From NCBI GenBank assembly GCA_028829895.1, contig CM054179.1, positions 103,328,875 through 103,392,874 of the forward strand: DNA of 64,000 nt. The letters are read 5' to 3'. The position numbers were made by a program, and so were the translations under genes. Source of the DNA: Sinotaia quadrata. Its lineage: Eukaryota; Mollusca; Gastropoda; Architaenioglossa; Viviparidae. The notes under the pieces were generated by a model. That model had not been told where the DNA came from. It did not search any database and saw only the letters and a program-made list of their open reading frames with translations. Shown here one piece after another: positions 36,735 to 47,224 of the stretch; position 1 is the stretch's first letter; each line of letters begins with the position of its first letter.

Positions 36735-37060
36735 ATATATGTGTGTATGTATATGTGATGAAGTCTATTATGAAATAAATCCATATTATAAATGTGCGAT
36801 CGGTAGTATTATCAAATAAATCCATAAGATAAGTATGTGATCGATTCTGTTATTCAATAAACCAATATGATAAATATATGATGGGGTCTACTATAAAAAA
36901 AAATCCACATTATAAATATATGATCAGCTCTTTTATTAAATAAATCCACATTATAAAAAATATATGGTTGGGTTAGTTATCAAATAAATTAGATCACAAA
37001 AGCATAATCTTTATCAAATAAAATCTCTATAATATGCTAACTTTCAGATAGACCTCTATA
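36735..37060. repeat. ~45-bp degenerate AT-rich repeat, about 6-7 copies
   Basis: TCAAATAAATCCACATTATA plus AATATATGATCGGGTCT-like blocks recur with drift. Confidence 0.8.
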
Positions 37061-37842
37061 ATATAACTGAATCAAATCCTTTACACAGCATTATGAAGTT
37101 CATTTCATGGGGGGGGGGGGAGGGGAATAATTACTTTTCAATTTTGCCCGTAATCCTCATTACACTTATAATAAGTATAATATAACTCATTAGCACAGCT
37201 TAATCAATATCAGATACCCTCTTTGTACATTTCGGTTGACATATGCACACTCATCATACATCTTTAAGATAAATTCCTATTAAATAATCTGGTCAAGTAG
37301 TCTTTTATCATATTATTCCACATGACACAACCAGGTGAATTATATCAGACACTGTCCTCGTAATAGCATTATAAGATAATCCCGGGTAAATAGTCTGATG
37401 AAGCCTTTTGTCATATTATTCCACATTATAAAAGCTGGTGAAATTCTTTAGCAGATATTGTCCTCAAATTAGCATTATAAGATAAATCCCATCAAATAAT
37501 CTGATCAAGTCAATTATGTAAATATTCAACGTTATACAATCTGATCGAGCTCTTTATCAATTAATGCCCTCATATTACAACACTATCCATATCGATAAAT
37601 CCTCACCATGTTACTCTACTAAGTGCTTTAACGAAAGAAGGCACCACTACACATTCAATTAAACAACCTTAACTCTGCCCACCATACCAAAGTATGTCAC
37701 CGGAAAAAATATAAATGCACTTTTCTCCACTAGGAACAAACAAAAAGTCATTCCAACGAATGATTATTATTGCTTAGAATTCACCGCTTAAGTTCTTCAC
37801 CAATATTAATTATATTTATTTTTGTTGTAGAGCGATGTCACA
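37061..37842. other. AT-rich DNA with G12 tract and a degraded repeat
   Basis: A G12-A-G4 tract lies at 37109-37125. Blocks such as GCATTATAAGATAAATCCC and CATATTATTCCACAT recur at 37260-37500 with long, irregular spacing (roughly 110-120 bp), suggesting an old higher-order repeat. Confidence 0.5.
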
Positions 37843-38026
37843 TCATGTTTTGTGTAGTATGGTTGCCACTTTATATCTGATATATACTTTGTGTGTTAAG
37901 TAGATTTATTTTATTTGGTATAGTTGCCACTTTATATGTGAAATATACTTTTGTGTTTAATAGATTTATTTTGTTTTGTTTGGCACAGTCGCCACTCTGT
38001 ATCAGATATATACTTTGACCTTTTGG
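37843..38026. repeat. ~65-75-bp repeat, 3 copies
   Basis: TTGCCACTTTATATCTGATA plus TATACTTTGTGTGTTAAGTA plus GATTTATTTT recurs. Confidence 0.88.
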
Positions 38027-38380
38027 TAGACATATTTAATGCTGTTTTCTCTTTCTAAAAGTCACATATTGTCTGTCCTTCGAAAAGAATTTTAATACAA
38101 TGGTAATAATTTTTTCTGCTCATTATTTTATATCGTTATTAATTTTTTTAATGCAAATTATTTCTTAATTAAAACAAGTTTATGTTTTGTAGGCAAATCA
38201 GACAACCTGTTAAATTATAAGTACACACTATCATTATTCCATCACTAAGATATACATTGCATTAACTTACAATGAAATATATTGAAAATTACAGTATATG
38301 GTATGCACTAAAATCATCACTACCAATATTTAGAAAACTTAAAAGAAATTATTCATTAACTTGAATTGAATTGAATTGAA

Positions 38381-38428
38381 TTAAATTTTATTACAACTTA
38401 TTCATTAATAAGTTGTAATAAAATTTAA
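38381..38428. other. Perfect 22-bp inverted repeat with 4-base loop
   Basis: The left arm 38381-38402 (TTAAATTTTATTACAACTTA plus TT) is exactly the reverse complement of 38407-38428, separated by CATT. It is directly preceded by a (TTGAA)n pentamer tract (about 38361-38380). It could extrude as a cruciform or be a template-switch product. Confidence 0.95.
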
Positions 38429-39264
38429 AAGAGAGAAAGAATAAAATGTAAATATTTGCTGCATTTCAGTATAGTTTAACTGTCTTAAGCAACTATCTTC
38501 ATGCATAAAACAGTTGTCTACTTAAAATATTATCTAACAACCATTAATTTATTAAAAGAAAACATCTGCAAAAGATACTTGTAGCTTTATGAGATTAAGA
38601 ATTCGAATGACAATAAGCTGCTTAACAAACATTTTCATGAATTATTTTTGGGTTTTAGCTTTGTTCATTTCTTTTATTAACGAAATTAGTTTGTTCGTTG
38701 TATTGTTACTTGATTATTGTTTTATTTCTTGTAGATTTGTTTATTGGTTTGTTGTTTTTTTAATATTTTTGTTTTGTTTATAGAAAATATTTTCAATAAC
38801 CACTCTGGAGTTTCTAAAAATACAGGACAAAAATAAATTAAAGAATTCAAAGAAAAGTACTTTACTTTTCTTCTTGATAAATGGATATTATTTTTAAACA
38901 AAAGTTACCGTGGTGCCAAAGTTTCTGCATTTTGTATTTAGATGGATTTATTTTGCTATGAAAATAACTTAAGAGGATGAGAAATGAAGTTTGCTTATAA
39001 TAATATTATTTTAATAAACCACTTTCATTTCTACTAAGTGAAGTTCCAATCTGTTTTCTTTCCAAGCTAACACGCATTCTGAGGTTTTTCTGTTCGCTAG
39101 TGGTAGTCCATACTTAAAGATTGTGTTCACTGCATGTTCATTACTATCAAATATCCTGCAACAGTACAAAAGTAATGATTCTCATAATTATTTAACTGTC
39201 AAACTCTAGTTCTAACTATAAAAAAAAGTACCAGTGTTTGAACACGCGAAGTGTACCAGCAGAA
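38429..39264. other. AT-rich DNA, nothing recognised
   Basis: The plus-strand frame 38589-38783 is T-rich and hydrophobic by composition; I do not call it a gene. Confidence 0.5.
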
Positions 39265-39505
39265 GAACAATGATCTAAAACAAAACCAGAAACAAGTATT
39301 GATCTAAAACAGTACCAGAAACGAGTATTGGTCTACAACCGTATCGAAAACGAACATTGATCTAAAACAATACCAGAAACGATTGTTAATCTTAAACAAT
39401 GCCAGTCGTGTGCAATATTGATCTGGAACAGTATTAGATGCGAACCTACCCCCAGAACAATAAATGACGTGAGAATAGACCTAAAACAGTTCCGGGTCAG
39501 CCCCT
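39265..39505. repeat. ~31-bp degenerate minisatellite, 7 copies
   Basis: TTGATCTAAAACAGTACCAG plus AAACGAGTA recurs with increasing divergence to the right. Confidence 0.88.
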
Positions 39506-40429
39506 TTCACTTACTGAAATGGCCAAAACCTAAAGACATATTTTCTTACACACTAAACCTGAGAAGTGAAAGTTGGCCGCTCACGATTTTAAAGTAAGTG
39601 CACATTCATGTACCAGTGCCAAAGAATAATTATGTGGTTATAAATCTGCAATGTACATATACGTACACGGTTAGTGCGTCCGGCTGCTTGACTATTTCAT
39701 TCACGAAACGGCTCTTTTCCGTCGTTATATCTTCACTTTGTTAGCGAACTCGTTCACTGTAATATTGATATATTCAGTTGATCTTGTTCACTTGTAATTC
39801 AATGCATTCCAATAAGATTGAAAGTTACTGGGGGTATAGCGTCAGTTTCTATCGCTGCCACATTTAGAAAGCTACAACTCCGTGTCTACATTGAACATGT
39901 ACAGTCATATATATTACACATTGTTTCTCTTTATTCGTTCGTGCACTAGCCCCTCTACTCCGTTTCTTGACATACTAGAGTCCTTGGGGCATACAATAAA
40001 TATCTGCAAACCGTACGTGTCAAGGCTGTCACTCACTGCATGTATTTTGTGTGTAGCCTGTACAACACAGAAATAGGAGTATTGACAAACATTCCTAGGC
40101 TAGCAAGACTCTATTAACAGTATAACTACTAGCATGCATGTAATTTAACACTATCTCTTTTCTTCAGCAGTCTTAAGGTAAACATCATATGTACGAGGTA
40201 GAAATTACAGACAAAATAATGCTTAAAGGGATGTCCATGTTGCGTCATCACTTTGCAAGTCACTAGACCGACGCTAAACGTTTTGTGGTTTTCCAGACAC
40301 TGTTTCGTTGCAAGGTCAAACGCGGGCTCAATTCAAGATGCACTAATTTCAACTTAAAAATGTTGATACGGTTTTACAAATGAATAAAAGGTTACCTCTC
40401 TGGTCGCTTTTCACTCTATCTTCAAACAA
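39506..40429. other. Unique DNA of mixed composition, no gene recognised
   Basis: This is one of the longest stretches free of tandem repeats. GC is a little higher than average. The plus-strand frame 39882-40076 shows no family motif. Confidence 0.45.
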
Positions 40430-40600
40430 GACGACGCTTCCTTGCTAAAAAGGGGGCACCTTTTGCCATCTCACGCGCTCGAGAGCAGACGCGGCGATGT
40501 TGCGGTCCTCTGGGGCGATGGGAAAATATAGCGTAATGGGGGCGGAGCTACTTATGCAAGCCGCAAACAGGACTGTGGGGTGATAACATGACGTCACTTG
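40430..40600. promoter_or_regulatory. GC-rich island with GC box and CRE (candidate promoter)
   Basis: Against an AT-rich background this island holds clustered CpG (ACGCGCTCGAG, GACGCGGCGATG), an Sp1-type GC box GGGGGCGGAGC (40538-40548), an AAAATATA word just upstream, and a perfect CRE octamer TGACGTCA (40589-40596). The preceding ~900 bp is the longest array-free stretch nearby. This is the best candidate for a gene start in the window, but no exon can be shown on either side, so transcription and direction are unknown. Confidence 0.3.
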
Positions 40601-41085
40601 ATAACATACATATATAACTGATAAAATAAAATTGCAAACGAATGCAGTTTAAAGCAACGAATTTTTTTTTTCTACCTTACAAAAAAGTAAAACTAAAAGA
40701 AAGCTCTGTTGGGTGAGTGACTCTGTAATGGCGTTACTTAAGTTGGTTTATTCTTCTGTATGTATGGACTGAGAAGTCAGTAAACGACAAGAAGTTGCTT
40801 TCACAAAGCTGGTAATTAACTAACTGTTAACTCCGCACTGAATCTACCACTCAACTTTGATGTAATTGTCAGGTTTCGTTTTGAAATAGACTCTGTAAAT
40901 TGCAGTGTATATTTGTGATGAACAGATTTGCCAATTACATAAGCAGGATAACAGCGGAAAAGCTCGCAGAAATAGAGACAGATAGATTGACAAGTGGATT
41001 AACAAAAAGACAAATGGATAATTATGAATATGGTGGACGGGTGGATGGATGGACGAACGGATAGCCACCCAACCGCTAGACAGAC

Positions 41086-41086
<1 letters not shown>
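40601..41086. other. AT-rich spacer, nothing recognised
   Basis: It ends in a GGATGGATGGA stretch that merges into the GATA tract. Confidence 0.45.

Positions 41087-41183
<97 letters not shown>
41087..41183 (+). repeat. GATA microsatellite, about 24 units
   Basis: A pure GATA tract preceded by GACAGACA. Minus-strand frames over it are by-products. Confidence 0.97.
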
Positions 41184-41283
41184 GTGAGATCGCTACAGAA
41201 AGTGATGATTGAGAAAACATGAAAATAAAACCTACTAAATTATAAATCATTTTAATCACAAGTCTTTAACTAAGATGCTGTAA

Positions 41284-41855
41284 ATATATTAATTTTTTTT
41301 AATTTAAAAAAATGTTCTTGGTTCTTCACACAAAAAATCTTAACAAAAATTAATCGACCTTCAGTCCAATGTTTCAAAGTTTATTCAAATGATAAAATAA
41401 AGCATCCATGTGCTCTAACATAACAGAAAATGTTAACAGAGTTTTACTACTGTAAACCGGCTATCAGAGATTTTTAAACATTAGTTTTTTTTTACTACTG
41501 TAAACTGGCTATAAGAGATTTTTAAACATTAGACATTAGCTTTGCTACTGTAATCCGGCTAATGAGATATTTTTAAACATTAGTTTTATTATTAAACATT
41601 GTTTCATTATTAGTAAACCGACCAATCAAGATCTTTAAAATAATTTAAGATTTACTACTGCAAACCTTGCTTAATTACAACTGTTTTAAATATTATTTTG
41701 TTATTGCTGATTGGCCCACTAGAACTATTTTAAATATTACTTTTACTACTGAATAGCTTGGCTAAGTAGAAAAAACGTTTTACTACAGATTTAAAGGTAT
41801 TTTAAACATTAATTTCATTAGTGCAAACTGACCTTTCTAATAAATGAAGTTAAAA
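41284..41855. repeat. Old ~54-bp satellite, left part of a 6-kb domain
   Basis: The recurring frame is TTTTAAACATTA, then a T-rich stretch, TACTACTGTAAAC, CGGCTAAT and AGAGAT. The best copies are at 41430-41600 (about 55 bp apart). Copies further right keep only TTTTAAA and ACTACTG words. Confidence 0.78.
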
Positions 41856-42540
41856 AATGTGTCACCCGCCGTAGGCGTGTGATTCACGCCTGCAGGGAGA
41901 GATTTAGGAAAGTGAAATATTGCATGATGTCATAGTGAACACCCGAGAAGGACAAGGGGATAGGGGAGTGTCCACTCAGATATACAAGACTGCTCACGTT
42001 CGCACGGAGAAAGTTAGGAAGCTTAAATATTGCGCGAAGGCGTGGTTTACTCTACAATGGACATAAGGGTAAGAGTTTGCAATCTCCCCATCCCGGGCCA
42101 CCTCTCCACCCATGGGCTATCTAGAAAACTGAAATTCTGTTTGGAGGCATATTTACCTCTCCCCAGGACGGACATGCGGGGACAGTGTCTGCTCCTGCCC
42201 CCTCCCCACCCCCACCAGACCGCTTCCTCTACCTACATGCACATACATAAAATGGGCTAATTAGGAAAATGTCATTTTGCATAGAAGCGTAGTTCATCTC
42301 CGGGGCGTCCGCAACGTACACGATGGGCTATTAATATGAGGGAGAGAACTGGGGAAAGTAATATTTTACTACGAAGTCGTGGTTGAGTGCTGGACGATCA
42401 CTGGGGGGAGGGGTGGTCAGGATCCGTCCGGGAGTAACACTCCACCCACAGATATAAGATGGGCTATTAGTAGGGAGAGTGCTCAGGCGTGGTTTGACTT
42501 CGTGACGAACATCTTGAGGTCAGGTCCGGTGCACAGGGAA
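41856..42540. repeat. GC-rich diverged repeat cluster, ~6 units of ~90-140 bp
   Basis: Each unit has a GGAAAGTGAAATATTGC-like core followed by GAAGGCGTGGTTTACTC, then a C-rich block and GATGGGCTATTAG. Cores lie at about 41907, 42017, 42122, 42262, 42352 and 42470. The core matches the right arm of the inverted repeat at 17.1 kb (GGAAAATGAAATTTTGCTTG then GACTTGGATTACTCC). The family is dispersed, therefore probably transposable or transposon-borne. Frames at 42030-42260 and 42379-42618 are by-products. Confidence 0.75.
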
Positions 42541-42599
42541 AAAAAAAGAGAGAATTGTGTTTATATTATATACACTTGTTTTATACACCAGACAATGCC

Positions 42600-43010
42600 A
42601 GGATTTTCTGTTAGTTAGATATAATTTAAACATTACTCGTTTATACCTCAGATTGGTCTTTTATAAATATTTAAAATATTAAACATTACTTTCATTTATG
42701 TCTCAGTCGTGTTCATTAGAAATATTTTAAACATGATCTTCATTTATGTCTCAGTCGTGTTCATTAGAAATATTTTAAACATTACTTTCATTTATGTCTC
42801 AGTCGTGTTCATTAGAAATATTTTAAACATGATTTTCATTACATTGCCTATCAGAAATAGTTTAAACACTGTTTATACTACTGAACACTGACCTAATACA
42901 GTTTTAAAACTAATTTACTTGTACAAAACTAGACTGTTTAAAAATATTAAAACTAATCAGTATTTCAAAATTCATTATATATATATATTTTTTTTTTAAT
43001 TTTTACTAGC
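42600..43010. repeat. 54-bp satellite block of the 6-kb domain
   Basis: TGTCTCAGTCGTGTTCATTA plus GAAATATTTTAAACATTACT recurs about every 54 bp at 42660-42840, with decayed copies on both sides. It shares the TATTTTAAACATTA core with 41.4-41.8 and 45.7-45.85 kb. Confidence 0.87.
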
Positions 43011-43739
43011 AAAAATCCATTTTTAAAGCTTGTTTCTATTATTATTTTACGTTCGCATTTTGTAATAATTAGAGAAAATGTAGACATTTTTTAATTCTGC
43101 AGAGATGCGTTAATTTAAAAAAAAAATAGACACTTTTTTCATTCTGCAAAGCTTTGCTAAATAAAAAAAAATATTAGACATTTTAAATTCTGCAGAGATG
43201 TGCAAATTAAAAACAAAACTTACGGAATTCAAGATGTTCCAGTTATTACTTTAATTCTGCACGGTTGAGTTAATTCAAAATACATAAATATTTACTTGAG
43301 TTAGTTAAACTTGTTAAATGATTTCTGTGCAGTACTTAAGCATGGCAGAACTGTGAAAATCTGTTAAAATAAAAAAATAAAAAAAACCTGTGAAAAAGAG
43401 AAAATCTATTTTTTACTTTACTACAGAAATCGGTGGTTTAGGGTCATTCTATTATTTATCTTAGTACTACCGATGTCGATAAATATGACAAATTCTGTTT
43501 ATTATTTAGTACTAACAATATCGGATAATTAGGGACACTCATTTATTTACTTTAGTAACAAGGAACTATACTAACTAGATATATTTTTTTAAATTATTTT
43601 CTACTACAGAACTGTATTAACTAGATATATTTTACAGTATTTTTGTACTTCAGAACTGTACTAAATGGATATATTTTACATCATTTTTGTTTTACAGACG
43701 TGCTCTAACTATATATTTTACATTTGCCCTTTAGGGAGC
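43011..43739. repeat. Highly degenerate continuation of the ~54-bp satellite
   Basis: Words such as TTAATTCTGCAGAGATG (43090-43260) and TACTACAGAACTGTATTAAC plus TAGATATATTTTA (43555-43700) recur at 50-60-bp spacing. Confidence 0.7.
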
Positions 43740-43775
43740 ATCCATGTTAGATTTATTGTCTGGCTTGTCGCTCTT

Positions 43776-43970
43776 TCATTTAGGAATCACTTGTTCACTA
43801 AGTGGCCTGCATGGCTCAGAGTTATGCCTAACTGTCAGATTAGAGCATGTCCCAAATATTTCTTCATACCTGTCGGCTGCTTCAATTAGTGTCATCGGGA
43901 TCATTGGTCTTTCGTCCTTTACCTTTACTAAAAGTGCTTGTGGACATGACATTTGTAATTTGACAATCAA
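43776..43970 (-). pseudogene. pol: Possible Ty3/gypsy fragment just upstream of reverse transcriptase
   Basis: A 64-codon minus-strand frame contains RYEEIFGTCSNLTVRHN followed by PLSEQVIPK. In animal Ty3/gypsy elements the segment before the reverse transcriptase palm often reads F..vF...P..T..i.HdI.......Pi....y.iP; the spacing and hydrophobic pattern here are similar. No palm motif (FCVDYR or YxDD) follows, since the frame soon ends. The frame may extend weakly upstream to about 44060. It points opposite to the RNase H fragment 0.9 kb away, so it is a separate insertion or an inverted piece. The match is by pattern only. Confidence 0.35.
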
Positions 43971-44188
43971 AAGTGATCTCTGACATCTTTTGCATTGTCT
44001 CTTTGTGTATCCTCAAACTTACACACCGGGGTAGAGATTTCCTGAATCTGCCAAAATTGTAATGGTTGGTAAATCAATAAACCAAGACAGTAGGAAAACC
44101 CAAAATTCCAGCAATCCCAGAAATTTTAGAAATGCTTCTTCTTCCCTGTAAAATATAATCAGGGAACAAATGCTAATTTTTTTTTTCA

Positions 44189-44310
44189 GTTTATTATCTC
44201 TAACTCCATTCATTCTTACATTCAATTCTCAACTTAAAGTTTCCTGCAACAGTATTTATTAGGCCGATACATGCATACTGCATAACAAATACAGCATAAT
44301 AATTTATAAA
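44189..44310 (-). mobile_element. Arm of a dispersed inverted-arm repeat, copy 1
   Basis: The reverse complement of this stretch (with AATAAATACTGTTGCAGGAA and TGAATGTAAG) matches 60092-60200. Together with the adjacent internal segment it suggests an element with inverted ends. Only this arm is present at this locus. Confidence 0.7.
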
Positions 44311-44354
44311 CGTGTTCACTAGAACAATGTAATGTGTTTAACACATAACATACA

Positions 44355-44635
44355 AGCATCATATTCATGATTGTAGAAATAATAGTCTACTAACATAATA
44401 CATCTCTACATGAAACGCATGCATAATATATCAATAGCAAAAATATTTCTAAGCCCATTCTCTTTCAATCAATCATTTAACTCCCTATTAAGTTAATGGC
44501 CGCCTTTCATGACTGGACTTAGCTACACCAAATTCAAAGTGATTAGAGAATAGAATTATTTCAGCAAGTAAACTTTGATCTTAGCCAATTGGCTTTGTAA
44601 ATCTTAACCATTGGATAATAAAAACTACTCATCAA
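44355..44635 (+). mobile_element. Internal segment of the dispersed repeat, copy 1
   Basis: About 280 bp match 59745-60045 directly, for example ATAATACATCTCTAC, CTAATGGCCGCCTTTCA-like words and TAAATCTTAACCATTGGATA. Identity looks roughly 80-85% with small indels. Confidence 0.82.
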
Positions 44636-44875
44636 CTAAGACTAATTTAGATTACATCAGCAAGTTTTACTACATTCACTTCATGAGTTGTTATTTTAAC
44701 TCTGGCACACACAAAACACACAGTACCCGAGGGTAATGTCATGCTCACATTAAACAAGTAATATAATATTTAATTCAAAGATAGGGACAGACAATGTCAT
44801 ACACTTATTGATTTGACGAGAAAATGCAGTCCAGTAATCTGGAGTAAGGAGTGTGAAACCAGTTTTATCAGTTTA
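44636..44875. other. Spacer between the dispersed repeat and the pol fragment
   Basis: No motif is readable. It could be decayed pol sequence. Confidence 0.4.
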
Positions 44876-44876
44876 T

Positions 44877-45424
44877 AAGACTGTCATGAGCTCATGTCCT
44901 TCATCTACCAGATTTTGACAAAGAATTTTTCTCTGAACTGATACGAGTAATGCAGTGCTAGGCACCGTACTGATGCAAAAGCATGTTGATATTCTATATC
45001 CAGTAACGTACTGATGCAAAAGCATGTTGATATTTTATATCCAGTAACGTAATGATGCAAAAACCTGTTGATATTTTATATCCAGTAACGTACTGATGCA
45101 AAAACGTGTTGATATTCTATATCCAGTAACGTACTGACGCAAAAACTTGTTGATATTCTATATCCAGTAACGTACTGATGCAAAAGCATGTTGATATTCT
45201 ATATCCAGTAACTTACTCCAGTCGTACGTTAAACGCGGCTGAACAAATTTATTCAACTTCAGGAAAAAAGTGTATCGGAATTGTCTGGGCTGTCCAGAAA
45301 TTCCAAGCCTACCTATATGGCAAGCATTTCGTCATTCAGACAGGTCATCTTCCTCTTGCCTACTTAGCACATTCAGCTAAAGCAAATGGACATTTACCTA
45401 GATGGTCGTTACTACTACAACAGT
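44877..45424 (+). pseudogene. pol: Ty3/gypsy reverse transcriptase end and RNase H relic
   Basis: RNase H degrades the RNA strand during reverse transcription. VLHLPDFDKEF (from 44896) matches the end of the reverse transcriptase connection; TDTSNAVLGTVL (from about 44937) is the first RNase H strand (normally TDAS..GiGAVL); after a 41-bp tandem array the domain resumes with ILYPVTYSSRTLNAAEQIYS, then IVWAVQKFQAYLYGKHF and PLAYLAHSAKANGHLPRWSLLLQ. The acid normally in the EKECLAIV block is K here, and the TDHxPL block reads TGHLPL, so two catalytic acids are lost. The first acid appears to survive (44940-44942). There is a one-base frameshift near the T run at about 44925 and the array adds 205 bp. 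No integrase follows. Identity is secure; it is inactive. Confidence 0.9.
44966..45216 (+). repeat. 41-bp minisatellite made from RNase H coding sequence, 6 copies
   Basis: TGATGCAAAAGCATGTTGAT plus ATTCTATATCCAGTAACGTAC. Starts are at 44971, 45012, 45053, 45094, 45135 and 45176, an exact 41-bp period. The first copy continues the upstream RNase H frame (GTVLMQKHVDILYPVTY) and the last copy leads into the downstream frame. Five extra units make 205 bp, one base more than a multiple of three, which is exactly the frame offset between the two halves. The words CCGTAC before copy 1 and ACGTAC at each junction give CGTAC microhomology. Confidence 0.95.
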
Positions 45425-45444
45425 AGGCACCGATAACGTAGGAT

Positions 45445-45680
45445 AATGATAACGATTTTTACATACGAGTTGTGTTTGTATTTCCTTAAGTGTAGAGTCG
45501 TAACGGGACGTGTTTCTAACTTCTAACAAAGGAAAATTATAACGATTTTTACATATGATTTGTGTTTGTATTTCCTTAAGTGTAGAATCATAACGGGACA
45601 TGTTTCTAACTTCTAACAAAGGAAAATTATAATGATTTTTTGTGATAAATTGTGCTAAGTGTTGAGTCATAACAATTTTA
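45445..45680. repeat. 90-bp repeat, 2.5 copies
   Basis: AACGATTTTTACATACGAGT at 45451 and AACGATTTTTACATATGATT at 45541, sharing a TGTATTTCCTTAAGTGTAGA block, then a partial third copy. The minus-strand frame is a by-product. Confidence 0.93.
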
Positions 45681-47210
45681 GAGGTATTTATACATTTATG
45701 TTGTAATGCAAATATCTGCTTGAATATATTTTAAACATTTTATTTTTAAAGCAAAGCTGAGCTAATTAAATATATTTTAAACAATACTTTGCAGAACTCT
45801 GCTCATTAGAGTTATTTAACAATTAAACTGCAGAATTAACTATTAAAGATATTTACATTATATTGCAGAATTCTGTTTTTGTGAGTTATTTTACATTACA
45901 CTCTCCAGAATCTTCTATAGATATATTTACATTATACATGTACTGGAGAACTCTGCTATTAGAGATATGTACATTACATTGGCAAACTCTGAGAGATATT
46001 TACATTACACTGGCTATCTCTACTATTAGAGATATTTACATTACATTGCAGAATTCCATTTATTTGAGTTATTTTTACATTACACTCCAGAATCTACTAT
46101 CAGATATTTACATTATACTGGGGAACTCTGCTATTAGAGATATGTACATTACACTGGCAAACTCTGAGAGATATTTACATTACACTGGGTAACTCTACTT
46201 TTAGAGATATTTACATTAAAATGGCGAGCTCTACTTTTAGAGATATTTACATTACACTGGCGAACTCTACTATTAGACATATTTACATTATAGAGATATT
46301 TACATTACACTGACTAAGAGATATTATAAAGACATGACTTAAATAGTGCTATTGACTAAATTAGTGATATTATAGACATGAATTTAATAGTGCTAATGAC
46401 TAAATTAGTGATATTTATGCCACGCCGTAATGTTCACTTTAAACAAAAATTTAGTTCCGCCTACCTGAGTTAAATATTACTGTAATACTGTTGAACTATA
46501 ATAATTACACATCTGCTATTTTATTTGAGATTGATTAATATTATAATTAATATTAATTAGCTATGATAGTTACAGATATTGTAGTTTTTATTCAATATTG
46601 CAGAGCTACGCTACTTGAAGACATTATAGTTATAATTCAATATTGCAGAGCTACTATATTCATAGATAGATATTATAGTTTTTATTCAATATTGCAGAGC
46701 TAAGCTATTTATAGATATTATAGACATTATTTAGTATTGCAGAGCTGAGTTAATTAGAGATTTAAGTTTTCAACACTAGGCTGCAAAATCGCGCTAATTA
46801 GAGATATAAACATTTTATTTGACAGAACTAATTTAGTTTTTAAAGATATTTTAGACATGTTTCTAGTACCTTACGACTGTACTAATTTCTAAAGGAGAAA
46901 TATTTTGGAGATTATCATGCAGGGCTGTACTAATTAACAAAGGAGAAATATTCTAGAGATAAGTATGGAGTTGTGTGATAATTACTAAAGGAGAAATATT
47001 CTAGAGATTAGTATGCAGAGCTGTGTTAATTACTGAAGTAGAAATTTTATATAGAGATTATACATTTTTAATGCAGAGCTGTGTTAACTACTAAAGTAAA
47101 AATATTATAGAGATTAGTATGCAGAGCAGTGTTAACTACTAAAGTAAAAATATTATAGAGATTATCATGCAGAGCTATGTTAATAAGAGTTTAAATACTA
47201 CTTTAAATAT
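45681..47210. repeat. Right part of the ~54-bp satellite domain, several sub-families
   Basis: Copies share GCAGAACTCTGCTAATTAGA, GATATTTTACATTA or equivalent. Sub-blocks: 45681-45850 (TATTTTAAACA type), 45850-46320 (shorter ~41-bp GAGATATTTACATTACACTG type, ~11 copies), 46320-46420 (GACTAAATTAGTGATATTA, 2 copies), 46560-46780 (TTCAATATTGCAGAGCTA, ~4 copies) and 46860-47200 (GTGTTAACTACTAAAGTAAA, ~6 copies of ~55 bp). Confidence 0.85.
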
Positions 47211-47224
47211 TCAGAGCATAGCTC

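Noticed and set aside
38589..38783. Hydrophobic 64-residue frame resembling a membrane protein
   Set aside because: Hydrophobicity follows from a T-rich strand; no conserved residues or context.
39660..39720. Possible tRNA or tRNA-derived SINE promoter boxes
   Set aside because: GGTTAGTGCGTCCGG resembles parts of A/B boxes, but the required spacing, cloverleaf and a tail are absent.
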